Assembly: GCA_024710675.1 (NCBI GenBank)
Contig: JANJUH010000102.1
Coordinates: 1 to 7,642, forward strand
Direction: 5' to 3'
Length of the DNA stretch: 7,642 nt
Source of the DNA: Lysobacterales bacterium
GTDB lineage: Bacteria; Pseudomonadota; Gammaproteobacteria; Xanthomonadales; SZUA-5
Position numbers and translations under genes: made by a program. A model generated the notes under the pieces. The model did no database searches. It was not told the DNA's origin and saw nothing but the letters and a program-made list of their open reading frames with translations. Numbering within the stretch: position 1 is the stretch's first letter; the number at the start of each line of letters is the position of its first letter. This document shows positions 1-6,831 of the stretch, piece after piece.

Positions 1-156
1 GTCGGACGCTCGATCACGGCTGCGTTGGGCGCGGGCATCCACGACAAGTCCGCCGGCCTGGGTCATGAGGAAATCGAAGCCCGCTATGGTTTCGATCTGT
101 CGAAGGCGCCGGTGGCGGAACTCGAGGCGCTGACGGCGCGCATGGGCGGGCGCTGA
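1..156 (+). CDS. 3' end of an unidentified protein gene (partial)
   Basis: An open frame enters at base 1 and ends with TGA at 154-156, giving the last 51 residues of a protein whose start lies outside the window. The peptide begins VGRSITAALG, contains GIHDKSAGLGHEEIEARYGF and ends ARMGGR. It looks like a soluble, helical C-terminus with acidic residues and no membrane segment. I do not recognise the family. The reading is supported by coding-like composition (G or C at most third positions), the clean stop, and the switch just after it to repeat-rich non-coding DNA. No terminator with a T run follows the stop. Confidence 0.6.
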   Translation, partial: VGRSITAALGAGIHDKSAGLGHEEIEARYGFDLSKAPVAELEALTARMGGR

Positions 157-180
157 GCTGATCCAAGTGCATTGGCGAGG

Positions 181-306
181 AGCGTCCGGCTGAAGCCGGA
201 CCCACAGGATCGGTGCCAGCCGATGGCGATGGGCACGTCTGCAGGGAACCGCAGGCAGGGGCTGGTCGCGATCCGAATGTGGGTCGGGACTCTGTCCCGA
301 CGCTCT
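181..306. repeat. Inverted pair of GTGGG-type REP palindromes (BIME 1)
   Basis: Two REP-like elements face each other. The left one (181-206) has a perfect stem GTCCGGC/GCCGGAC (184-190 with 195-201, loop tgaa) followed by CCCACA. The right one (278-306) reads TGTGGG, then the perfect stem GTCGGGAC/GTCCCGAC (283-290 with 294-301, loop tct), then GCTC. CCCACA-GGATCG at 201-212 is complementary to CGATCC and TGTGGG at 269-283, so the two can also pair with each other. A GTGG head plus a short GC-rich palindrome in inverted pairs is the layout of bacterial REP/BIME elements mobilised by RAYT transposases. No RAYT gene is in the window. Confidence 0.7.
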
Positions 307-331
307 TGGTCCGTTGGGGTAGACTCCGCCG

Positions 332-359
332 CCCGTCTCGGCAAGGAAGCCGAGGCGGG
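332..359. other. GC-rich hairpin at the edge of repeat copy 1
   Basis: CCCGTCTCGGC (332-342) pairs with GCCGAGGCGGG (349-359) around the loop aaggaa, with a single G-T pair. There is no T run after it, so it is not a canonical intrinsic terminator. In the second repeat copy the left arm is replaced by unrelated sequence, so this hairpin forms only upstream of the tRNA remnant. Confidence 0.45.
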
Positions 360-426
360 ATTGCTCCACCATGGATGGTTCTCCGATACCGTAGTATCCG
401 CAACGAAGCGCCCGTAGCTCAGCTGG
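340..426 (+). repeat. Direct repeat copy 1 (tRNA leader plus first 19 bases of tRNA-Arg)
   Basis: These 87 bases recur at 477-563, an offset of 137. I find only two differences: T361 versus C498, and G400 versus C537. The repeat covers the 68-base leader of the tRNA gene and the first 19 bases of the tRNA itself. Identity stops at G427/A564, inside the D loop. This is most simply a tandem duplication of the tRNA-Arg locus followed by internal loss or replacement in the first copy. Confidence 0.9.
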
Positions 427-440
427 GCGAAAGCGGGCGC
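408..440 (+). pseudogene. Truncated tRNA-Arg remnant
   Basis: Bases 408-426 match the 5' end of the intact tRNA-Arg at 545: acceptor strand GCGCCCG, TA, D-stem GCTC and half of the D loop. The anticodon arm, variable region and T arm are missing. CGGGCGC, the 3' acceptor strand of the intact gene, occurs at 434-440 and could pair with 408-414, but it is followed by TTGC and not by GCCA. It cannot make a functional tRNA. Whether 434-440 is a true relic of the 3' acceptor strand or chance in GC-rich DNA is open, because the same bases also lie in the left arm of the next hairpin. Confidence 0.75.
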
Positions 441-467
441 TTGCGAGGCACTGCCTCGCGCCCGCTT
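431..467. other. Strong compound hairpin after the tRNA remnant
   Basis: AAGCGGGCGC (431-440) is a perfect complement of GCGCCCGCTT (458-467). Inside it, GAGGC (445-449) pairs with GCCTC (453-457) around the loop ACT, and TTGC (441-444) is left as a bulge. This gives about 15 base pairs, almost all G-C. No T run follows, so intrinsic termination is not clearly supported. It could pause polymerase or stop read-through from the promoter of the damaged copy. Confidence 0.6.
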
Positions 468-476
468 GAGCGCCGA

Positions 477-563
477 GGCAAGGAAGCCGAGGCGGGACTG
501 CTCCACCATGGATGGTTCTCCGATACCGTAGTATCCCCAACGAAGCGCCCGTAGCTCAGCTGG
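477..563 (+). repeat. Direct repeat copy 2 (leader and start of the intact tRNA-Arg)
   Basis: Second copy of the 87-bp repeat at 340-426, with two differences. It continues without interruption into the complete tRNA-Arg gene. It therefore holds the functional leader and probably the promoter of the tRNA. Confidence 0.9.
529..534 (+). promoter_or_regulatory. Candidate -10 box of the tRNA-Arg promoter
   Basis: TAGTAT matches four of six bases of the sigma-70 -10 consensus and ends ten bases before the tRNA 5' end, a plausible spacing for a short precursor leader. I see no convincing -35 box at 16-18 bases upstream. The same hexamer is at 392-397 in front of the remnant. The call rests on position and repeat conservation only. 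Confidence 0.3.
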
Positions 564-621
564 ATAGAGTACTGCCCTCCGAAGGCAGGGGTCGTGGGTT
601 CGAATCCCGCCGGGCGCGCCA
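545..621 (+). tRNA. tRNA-Arg (anticodon CCG)
   Basis: A full cloverleaf can be drawn. The acceptor stem is GCGCCCG (545-551) with CGGGCGC (611-617). The D stem is GCTC with GAGT (554-557 and 567-570), with one G-T pair. The anticodon stem is CTGCC with GGCAG (572-576 and 584-588) around the loop CTCCGAA. The T stem is GTGGG with CCCGC (594-598 and 606-610) around TTCGAAT. G618 is the discriminator base and CCA (619-621) is encoded. Anticodon CCG at 579-581 reads the arginine codon CGG, as does E. coli argX, which the sequence closely resembles. The next gene starts 30 bases downstream with no terminator between. Confidence 0.97.
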
Positions 622-651
622 TCTTCTGCTCTCTCGCACCACCGTCCGCGC

Positions 652-1281
652 ATGGCCAAGCTGTACTTCTATTACTCGGCCATGAATGCCGGCAAGACCA
701 CGGTGCTGCTGCAGAGCGCGCACAACTATCACGAGCGCGGCATGCGCACGTTGATCTACACGCCGCGCCTCGATGATCGTTTCGGGGTCGGCAAGGTGCG
801 CTCGCGGATCGGCCTCGAGCGCGAGGGCCAGGTCTTCGATGCCGCCGACGATCTCTACCAGCGCACGCGGGCCGACATCGCCGCCAACGGCGAACTGCAT
901 TGCGTGCTGGTCGACGAGGCGCAGTTCCTGACGCGCGCGCAGGCCTGGCAACTCACCGACATCGTCGACAAGCTCGGCATTCCGGTGCTCGCCTACGGCC
1001 TGCGCACCGACTTCCAGGGCGAGCTCTTCGAGGGCAGCCGGTACCTTTTGGCCTGGGCCGATTCGATCAGCGAGATCAAGACCATCTGCCACACCGGCAA
1101 GAAGGCGACGATGGTGCTGCGCGTCGACGACGAGGGTCGCGCCGTGACCCAGGGCGCCCAGGTCGAGATCGGCGGCAACGAGCGCTACGTCTCGGTCTCG
1201 CGCGCCGAGTTCAAGCGGGTCTTCGAGGGCGACGGCGCGATCCCCCTGAAGCAGCAGCCGCTGTTCCCGCCGGCGGGCTGA
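652..1281 (+). CDS. tdk: Thymidine kinase, type II (Tdk)
   Basis: ATP-dependent phosphorylation of thymidine to dTMP in the cytoplasm (pyrimidine salvage). The 209 residues match the usual length of the bacterial type II family. The P-loop is SAMNAGKT at 9-16, the lasso region lies around 41-55 ([14 protein letters not shown]), and VDEAQF at 87-92 holds the catalytic glutamate E89. YGLRTDF at 115-121 and GGNERYVSV at 174-182 form the nucleoside site. The structural zinc site seen in many relatives is degraded: the first Cys-X-X-Cys is ICHTG (only C146, with H147) and the second pair reads VSRAE, with no Cys or His. From memory this is also true of Xanthomonas homologues. ATG at 652 begins the family-typical MAKLYFYYS. 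No clear Shine-Dalgarno sequence precedes it. The gene may be co-transcribed with the tRNA just upstream. Confidence 0.96.
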   Translation: MAKLYFYYSAMNAGKTTVLLQSAHNYHERGMRTLIYTPRLDDRFGVGKVRSRIGLEREGQVFDAADDLYQRTRADIAANGELHCVLVDEAQFLTRAQAWQLTDIVDKLGIPVLAYGLRTDFQGELFEGSRYLLAWADSISEIKTICHTGKKATMVLRVDDEGRAVTQGAQVEIGGNERYVSVSRAEFKRVFEGDGAIPLKQQPLFPPAG

Positions 1282-1293
1282 TCACCAAGTTCA

Positions 1294-1381
1294 GTAGCCC
1301 GGATAAGCGGCCCACCGGGCCGCGCATCCGGGGCATCCCGGGATCTTGCCCCGGATGCGCGCTGCGCGCTTGTCCGGGCTA
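1294..1381. repeat. Inverted pair of GTAG-CCCGGAT REP elements (BIME 2)
   Basis: TAGCCCGGATAAGCG (1295-1309) is answered by CGCTTGTCCGGGCTA (1367-1381), complementary at all but one G-T position. Each half is itself a REP: GTAG head, CCCGGAT stem, and inner hairpin GCGGCCC-acc-GGGCCGC (1307-1323) in the left unit. A central 14-base perfect inverted repeat, GCGCATCCGGGGCA with TGCCCCGGATGCGC (1322-1335 and 1347-1360), joins them. The head resembles E. coli REP units (GTAGGCCGGATAAGGCG). It fills the gap between the convergent tdk and hypX and may act as a two-way transcription barrier or mRNA 3'-end protector. Confidence 0.8.
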
Positions 1382-1388
1382 ACTGGTG

Positions 1389-3068
1389 TCAGGCACGAGG
1401 TCTTGCCCGATGCCGCGCCAGGTGCAGCGGCGTGCGCGAGTGCGGCACCTTGGTGATGAAGTCGTGGCGGGCGACGTGGTAGCTGGTGTCGAAGCCGTAG
1501 AAGTTCAGGCGCATCTTTTCCAGTTCTTCGCGGCGGTACTCGGCCAGCGGCTTGCGGGACTCGTCCTCGGCGCGCTGGCGTGCTTTCGCGACGAGTCGCT
1601 CCGCAAGCCCGGGATCCTCCGCCAGCGCCTGCGCACGGACGACCGCCGCGGCCAGGAAAGCCTCCGGATCCCCCTCGACCAGCGCATCGCACAGGCCCGA
1701 GCGCACCGCTGCTTCGGCGGAAAGCGGCAGCCGCGTCGCCATCAGGCGCTCGCCGGCCTCGGCACCGATGCGTCGAGGCAGCAGGTAGGTCCAGTACTCC
1801 GAGCCGTAGAGGTTGCCCATGTTGCGGTAGTGCGGATTCAAGACCACACCGCGACGCACCCACACCTCGTCGGCGGCCAGTGCCAGGTACACGCCGCCGG
1901 CCCCGGCGTTGCCAGCCATGGCAGAGACGACGATCTTGCCGGTCAGTTCGATCAGCGCCAGGCAGATCTCGTCGATGGCCTCGATGTTGGCCAGCGAGGC
2001 ATCGGCCGGGCTGGCGGCCGCTTCGATCGTCGCGAGATCGAGCCCGTTGCACCAGAACTCCGGGCCGCCGGCCAGCAGGAGCACGCGCTCCGGCGCCTCC
2101 GCCGCGGTGCGGATCGCCACCAGCAACTCGCCGCAGCGGGCGGTCGAGAGCGCGCCGTTGCCGTAGGGGAAATGCAGCACGCCGACGTGGCCATGCACCT
2201 CGTAGCGGGCCCGGTTCGGCACGCGCTCGTCCGACAGCATGGGCAGAGGGGATACGCCCAGATGCGCGCGTGCGACACGGGCAGGCAGCTTCAGTCGCTT
2301 GCCAGCCTCGATCTCGATCGTCAGGTGGCCGATCCACACTGCCCCATCGGCACAGCCGCGCGCCAGCGCCTCGCCGCACTCGCCGAGCCATTCACCGGGC
2401 GGGCCCCGCAGCCCGGGCGCCGGCGCGGCGTCGTGCAGCCAGACCGGATGGCCTGCCAGCGTGTCGCGTACACCGGGCTGGCCGTCTGCGGCGCGGATTC
2501 GCGCGAGCACCTCATCGACGGTGTGCCGCGTCCAGTCGATCGCGCGCTCGGGCTGGCGCAGGGCCGGGCGCGCGCTGCCGCCGCCGGTGTTCTTCGCGAG
2601 CTTCGGGCCCTGCCCGGCGGCGATCCGGTCGAGCGCTTCCAGCACCGCCGCCACCGCGCCTTCGGTGACCTCGCGCCGGTAGACACTCGACTTGCTGGCG
2701 GGCCGCAGCGGGAACTCGCGCCAGGCCCAGACTGGGCCGGCGTCCATTTCCGCCACGGCCTGCAGCACCGTGACGCCCCACGACCGCTCACCGAGCTGGA
2801 TCGCCCAGTCGAGTGCCGACGGCCCGCGATCGCCCGGCGGGCCCGGATGGACGACGAGACAGGGCAGCGCGCGCCAGATGTCTTCGGGAATCGCGCGTTT
2901 CAGGAAGGGCGCGACGAGCACCTGCGGTTGCCACATCGCGACGGCCTGGCGGGTCACCACATCGTTGATGTCGAGTTCGAGACTGATCTCGTGCCCGCAC
3001 GCGTCCAACTCCAGCCACAGGCGCTGGCAGAGACTGTTGAAGGCATGCGAGAGAAGCAGGATGCGCAT
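1389..3068 (-). CDS. hypX: Hydrogenase maturation factor HypX/HoxX (CO-producing)
   Basis: HypX supplies the CO ligand of the [NiFe]-hydrogenase Fe(CN)2CO centre, mainly in aerobic organisms. It moves the formyl group of N10-formyl-tetrahydrofolate to CoA and then releases CO. The 559 residues fit the family. Residues 1-170 are a formyltransferase-like Rossmann domain with HPGPPGDRGPSALDWAI at 74-90 and EMDAGPVW at 107-114, where D109 matches the catalytic Asp of Met-tRNA formyltransferase. About 180-260 is the formyltransferase C-terminal-like part. About 270-559 is an enoyl-CoA hydratase (crotonase) fold with AGNAGAGG and NPHYRNMGNLYGSEYW. Y414 and E424 are ten apart, like the catalytic Tyr/Glu pair I recall for Aquifex HypX. 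I start at the ATG of MRILLLSHAF, the family N-terminus, and not at an upstream ATG that would add eight residues. AGGG lies just upstream. Convergent with tdk and divergent from the CNBD gene; no other hydrogenase gene is visible. Confidence 0.93.
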   Translation of the reverse strand: MRILLLSHAFNSLCQRLWLELDACGHEISLELDINDVVTRQAVAMWQPQVLVAPFLKRAIPEDIWRALPCLVVHPGPPGDRGPSALDWAIQLGERSWGVTVLQAVAEMDAGPVWAWREFPLRPASKSSVYRREVTEGAVAAVLEALDRIAAGQGPKLAKNTGGGSARPALRQPERAIDWTRHTVDEVLARIRAADGQPGVRDTLAGHPVWLHDAAPAPGLRGPPGEWLGECGEALARGCADGAVWIGHLTIEIEAGKRLKLPARVARAHLGVSPLPMLSDERVPNRARYEVHGHVGVLHFPYGNGALSTARCGELLVAIRTAAEAPERVLLLAGGPEFWCNGLDLATIEAAASPADASLANIEAIDEICLALIELTGKIVVSAMAGNAGAGGVYLALAADEVWVRRGVVLNPHYRNMGNLYGSEYWTYLLPRRIGAEAGERLMATRLPLSAEAAVRSGLCDALVEGDPEAFLAAAVVRAQALAEDPGLAERLVAKARQRAEDESRKPLAEYRREELEKMRLNFYGFDTSYHVARHDFITKVPHSRTPLHLARHRARPRA

Positions 3069-3123
3069 GAGACCCTGGCTGGCCAAAAGCACAGGCTAGC
3101 AGCGCGAGGTGCGGGCGCAGCGC

Positions 3124-3137
3124 TTGCCTTTGGTCAA
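3124..3137. promoter_or_regulatory. Possible FNR/Anr-like site in the hypX-CNBD divergent region
   Basis: TTGCC-TTTG-GTCAA matches seven of the ten fixed bases of the FNR/Anr box TTGAT-N4-ATCAA. It lies in the 128-base region between the divergent starts, 59 bases before the CNBD start codon and 55 bases upstream of the hypX start. Oxygen-responsive control would suit a hydrogenase accessory gene. I could not place convincing -10 and -35 boxes for either gene, so this remains a weak call. Confidence 0.2.
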
Positions 3138-3186
3138 ACCCCGAAGGGGCGCCGGGCGTATCCTCGGTCAACCGTTCGTACGCGTT

Positions 3187-3190
3187 GGAG
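3187..3190 (+). promoter_or_regulatory. Ribosome binding site that fixes the CNBD gene start
   Basis: GGAG stands six bases before the ATG at 3197. An in-frame TTG at 3185 overlaps this motif and so is a poor start. This supports the ATG. Confidence 0.7.
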
Positions 3191-3196
3191 GCGGCC

Positions 3197-3673
3197 ATGG
3201 GTTCCACGATCCTCGAAGACGTGAAGGCACACCCTTTCTCCACCGGCCTCACGTCGGAGCACTGCGAGACTCTTGCGGGCTTCGGCCGGCGTGCGAAATA
3301 CCAGCCGGAGGACATCCTGTTCGCCGAGGGCGACGAGAAGCACGAGTTCTTCCTGTTGCTGTCCGGGCGCGTGGCGCTGGAAACCATGGCCCAGGGCAAG
3401 CCGCTCCGCGTGCAGACGCTGGAAGGTGGCGAGGGCCTGGGCTGGTCGGCGTTGGTCGTCGGGCGCGGCAAGCTCTTTCAGGCGCGGGCGCTGGAACCGG
3501 TGGAAGCGCTGGTGTTCGACGGCCACGCGCTACTCGAACGTTGTCGCAGCGACACCGGTTTCGGCTACAAGATCATGCACCGCCTGCTCGGCATCGTCTC
3601 CGGCCGCCTCAGCGCGGCCCGTGTGCAGTTGCTTGACATGCACTCGCCCATCGCGAAACGCGCGGGGGCGTGA
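3197..3673 (+). CDS. Stand-alone cyclic-nucleotide-binding domain protein, Crp/Fnr-like fold without HTH
   Basis: The 158 residues are soluble and form one CNBD. HPFSTGLTSEHCETLAG (12-28) is the N-terminal helix pair. LFAEGDEKHEFFLLLSGRVAL (41-61) is the usual beta-roll signature with the conserved glycines. The phosphate-binding-cassette region is 79-101, and about 117-148 are C-terminal helices ending VQLLDMHSP. The protein stops there: no helix-turn-helix and no effector domain, unlike Crp/Fnr regulators of about 220 residues. In the cassette GLGWSAL replaces the FGELAL type, so the ribose-contacting Glu is Trp (W83), and the Arg-Ser pair that holds the cyclic phosphate is not evident. GWS followed by ARALEP recalls a family of about 150-residue CNBD proteins that I associate with [NiFe]-hydrogenase gene clusters; this is memory, not a search. 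Its ligand and partner are unknown. Divergent from hypX, convergent with nuoN. Confidence 0.88.
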   Translation: MGSTILEDVKAHPFSTGLTSEHCETLAGFGRRAKYQPEDILFAEGDEKHEFFLLLSGRVALETMAQGKPLRVQTLEGGEGLGWSALVVGRGKLFQARALEPVEALVFDGHALLERCRSDTGFGYKIMHRLLGIVSGRLSAARVQLLDMHSPIAKRAGA

Positions 3674-3785
3674 TTCGAAGAGCGGGGCTGGGGACTGGAC
3701 GCTGGGGCGTGTGCGCCGACAGTGCGCGCCAGTTCGTCCCGGGGTCGCGTGCGCCGAAGCGGCGATGCCGCAAGGCGCCTTCAAC

Positions 3786-3876
3786 GGTGCGCTTCGCTGC
3801 GCGAAGCACACCCTACGCGCCCGGCCGCGGCCGTGTCGCGACCTGTAGGGTGCCGGTGAACGAAGTGAACCGCACC
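3786..3876. repeat. Inverted pair of GTAGGGTG repeat elements (BIME 3)
   Basis: The left element (3786-3816) reads GTAGGGTG on the minus strand. It folds as a 12-bp stem with one mismatch: GGTGCGCTTCGC at 3786-3797 with GCGAAGCACACC at 3801-3812, loop TGC. The right element (3845-3876) begins GTAGGGTG on the plus strand and ends CACC, with a less perfect stem around CGAAG. The GTAGGGTG head with a hairpin closing on CACC is a third REP-like family, distinct from the two others here. The rest of 3674-3919, between the convergent CNBD gene and nuoN, shows no gene and no T-run terminator. Confidence 0.65.
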
Positions 3877-3919
3877 GGCGGCGATGCGGGATGGCCTCAT
3901 CCAGCGCGCGACGTCGGAC

Positions 3920-5295
3920 TTACAACAACCCCAGCACCGAACCCGGGAAGAACATCAACCAGCCCGCCGGCAGCGCGGTCAGCGTCAGCGCGAGCCAGGC
4001 CAGCGCGCGCGGCCGCGCGCTCGCATCGGCCGGTGATTCGGCCATGAACAGCGCCTGCACCACGCGCAGGTAGACGTACAGGCCCAGGTAGCTCGCCAGC
4101 AGGCCCAACACCGCGAGGGCGACGTGGCCTGCAGCCAGCACGTTCTGGAAGACCAGGAACTTGGCGACGAAGCCGGGCAGTGGCGGCAGGCCGGCCAGCG
4201 AGAGCATCGCGGCGGCGAGCAGCACGGCGGCCAACGGCTGGCGATGGAAAAGTCCCTGCAGCGCCGCCAGGCGATCCTCGCGCGCATCGTCGGTCCCGCG
4301 CGGCAGCGCCGAGAAGGCGACGAGGCCCATCAGCGCGTAGGCAATCAGGTAGTAGACGATCGCCTCGGACCGGCCCTCGCCAGCACCGAGGAAGGCGAAC
4401 CACAGGTAGCCGGCGTGGGCGATCGAGGAGTAGGCGAAGAGGCGCCGGAAACCGGCCTGGCCGATCGCCGCGAGGTTGCCCCAGGCCATCGAGGCCAGCG
4501 CCAGCGTCGCGATCAGCATTAACAGGCTGGCCGGCAGGGTGGTCGTGCCGATCACGGTCAGTGCCGCCAGCAAGGCACCCGATTTCACGATGCTCGCCAT
4601 GTGCGCGGTCACCGGCACGCAGGCCGCCTCGTAGGCATCAGGCGCCCAGGCGTGGAAGGGCACGATGGCCGACTTGAGCAGCAGCGCGAGCACCACCAGC
4701 GCCGCGCCGGCCAGTGCCAGCGGCTGGCCACCGGACAGGCCATCGGCAAAGGCCGTGATCGCCATCGATCCGGTCACGCCGTACAGCAGCGAGATGCCCA
4801 TCAGCAGCATCGCCGTCGCCGTGCTGCCGAGCACGAGGTACTTCAGCGCCGCCTCGGTGCCGCCGGGGCGTTGCATGCCGATCATCACCAGCACGTAGAC
4901 CGGCAGCGAGAGCAGCTCGATCGCGAGGAACAGCGTCGTGAAGCTCTCGGCCGCCGGGATCAGGCTGGCGCCGTAGAGCGAGGAGAGCAGCAGCGCGTAG
5001 TAGCGGGTGTCCCTGAAATCGTCGCGCGAGACCAGCAGCACGGGAAAGGCGAGGCCAAGCACCAGCAGCTTGCCGGTGACGGCCAGGGCATCCACCGACA
5101 GGTGGCCCGGGAACGGCGTGCCTGCAAAGCCCGTGAGCGCCATCCATCCCGCCGCCGCCAGTGCTGCGAGCACGGCGCCAAGCGCGATCGCGAAGCCCGC
5201 CTCTCGGCGCCCGGCGATTTCCGCCAGCATCAGCGTGACGACGCCCCCCAGCAGCAGGTGCTCGGGCAGCATGCCGATCAGGATCGCGCCCACAT

Positions 5296-5299
<4 letters not shown>
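3920..5299 (-). CDS. nuoN: NADH-quinone oxidoreductase subunit N (NuoN)
   Basis: Antiporter-like proton-pumping subunit of complex I, in the cytoplasmic membrane and related to mitochondrial ND2. The 459 residues, almost all in hydrophobic helices, are slightly fewer than in E. coli NuoN (485). The charged residues of the proton path are present: E128 (FLAIELL), K153 (ALKYLV), K209 (LLLKSAIVPFHAWAPDAY), K239 (SIVKSGALL) and K380 (GFVAKFLVF). They match E. coli E133, K158, K217, K247 and K395. RLFAYSSIAHAGY (286-298) is the typical conserved helix. One oddity: the loop after HAWAPDAYE reads AACVPVTAHM where GAPTPVTAFM or similar is usual. The start ATG overlaps the nuoM stop as ATGA, and GGAGG stands seven bases upstream. 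Last gene of the operon in the window, ending in TAA. Confidence 0.96.

Positions 5300-6823
<1,524 letters not shown>

Positions 6824-6831
<8 letters not shown>

Noticed and set aside
332..467. The two hairpins upstream of the tRNA as intrinsic terminators
   Set aside because: Neither is followed by a T run; they are reported only as hairpins.
340..563. Direct repeats as attachment sites of an integrated element or as a CRISPR array
   Set aside because: Only two copies, 137 bases apart, covering the 5' and not the 3' part of the tRNA, with no integrase or cas gene and no room for cargo between them.
419..622. Minus-strand reading frame with [28 protein letters not shown] peptide, and a similar one at 84-659
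   Set aside because: These are antisense translations of the tRNA-Arg and its duplicated leader, a well-known source of false proteins.
3069..3092. Upstream ATG of hypX adding eight residues (MLLASQGL)
   Set aside because: The family N-terminus is MRILLL at 3068, and AGGG is placed just before that ATG.
1386..3224. 612-codon open frame on the plus strand opposite hypX
   Set aside because: It lies antisense to a clearly conserved gene; long open antisense frames are expected from GC-rich third positions, and the peptide shows no family motif.
3674..3785. Possible small genes or a terminator between the CNBD gene and BIME 3
   Set aside because: No frame with a ribosome binding site or recognisable peptide, and no stem followed by a T run.
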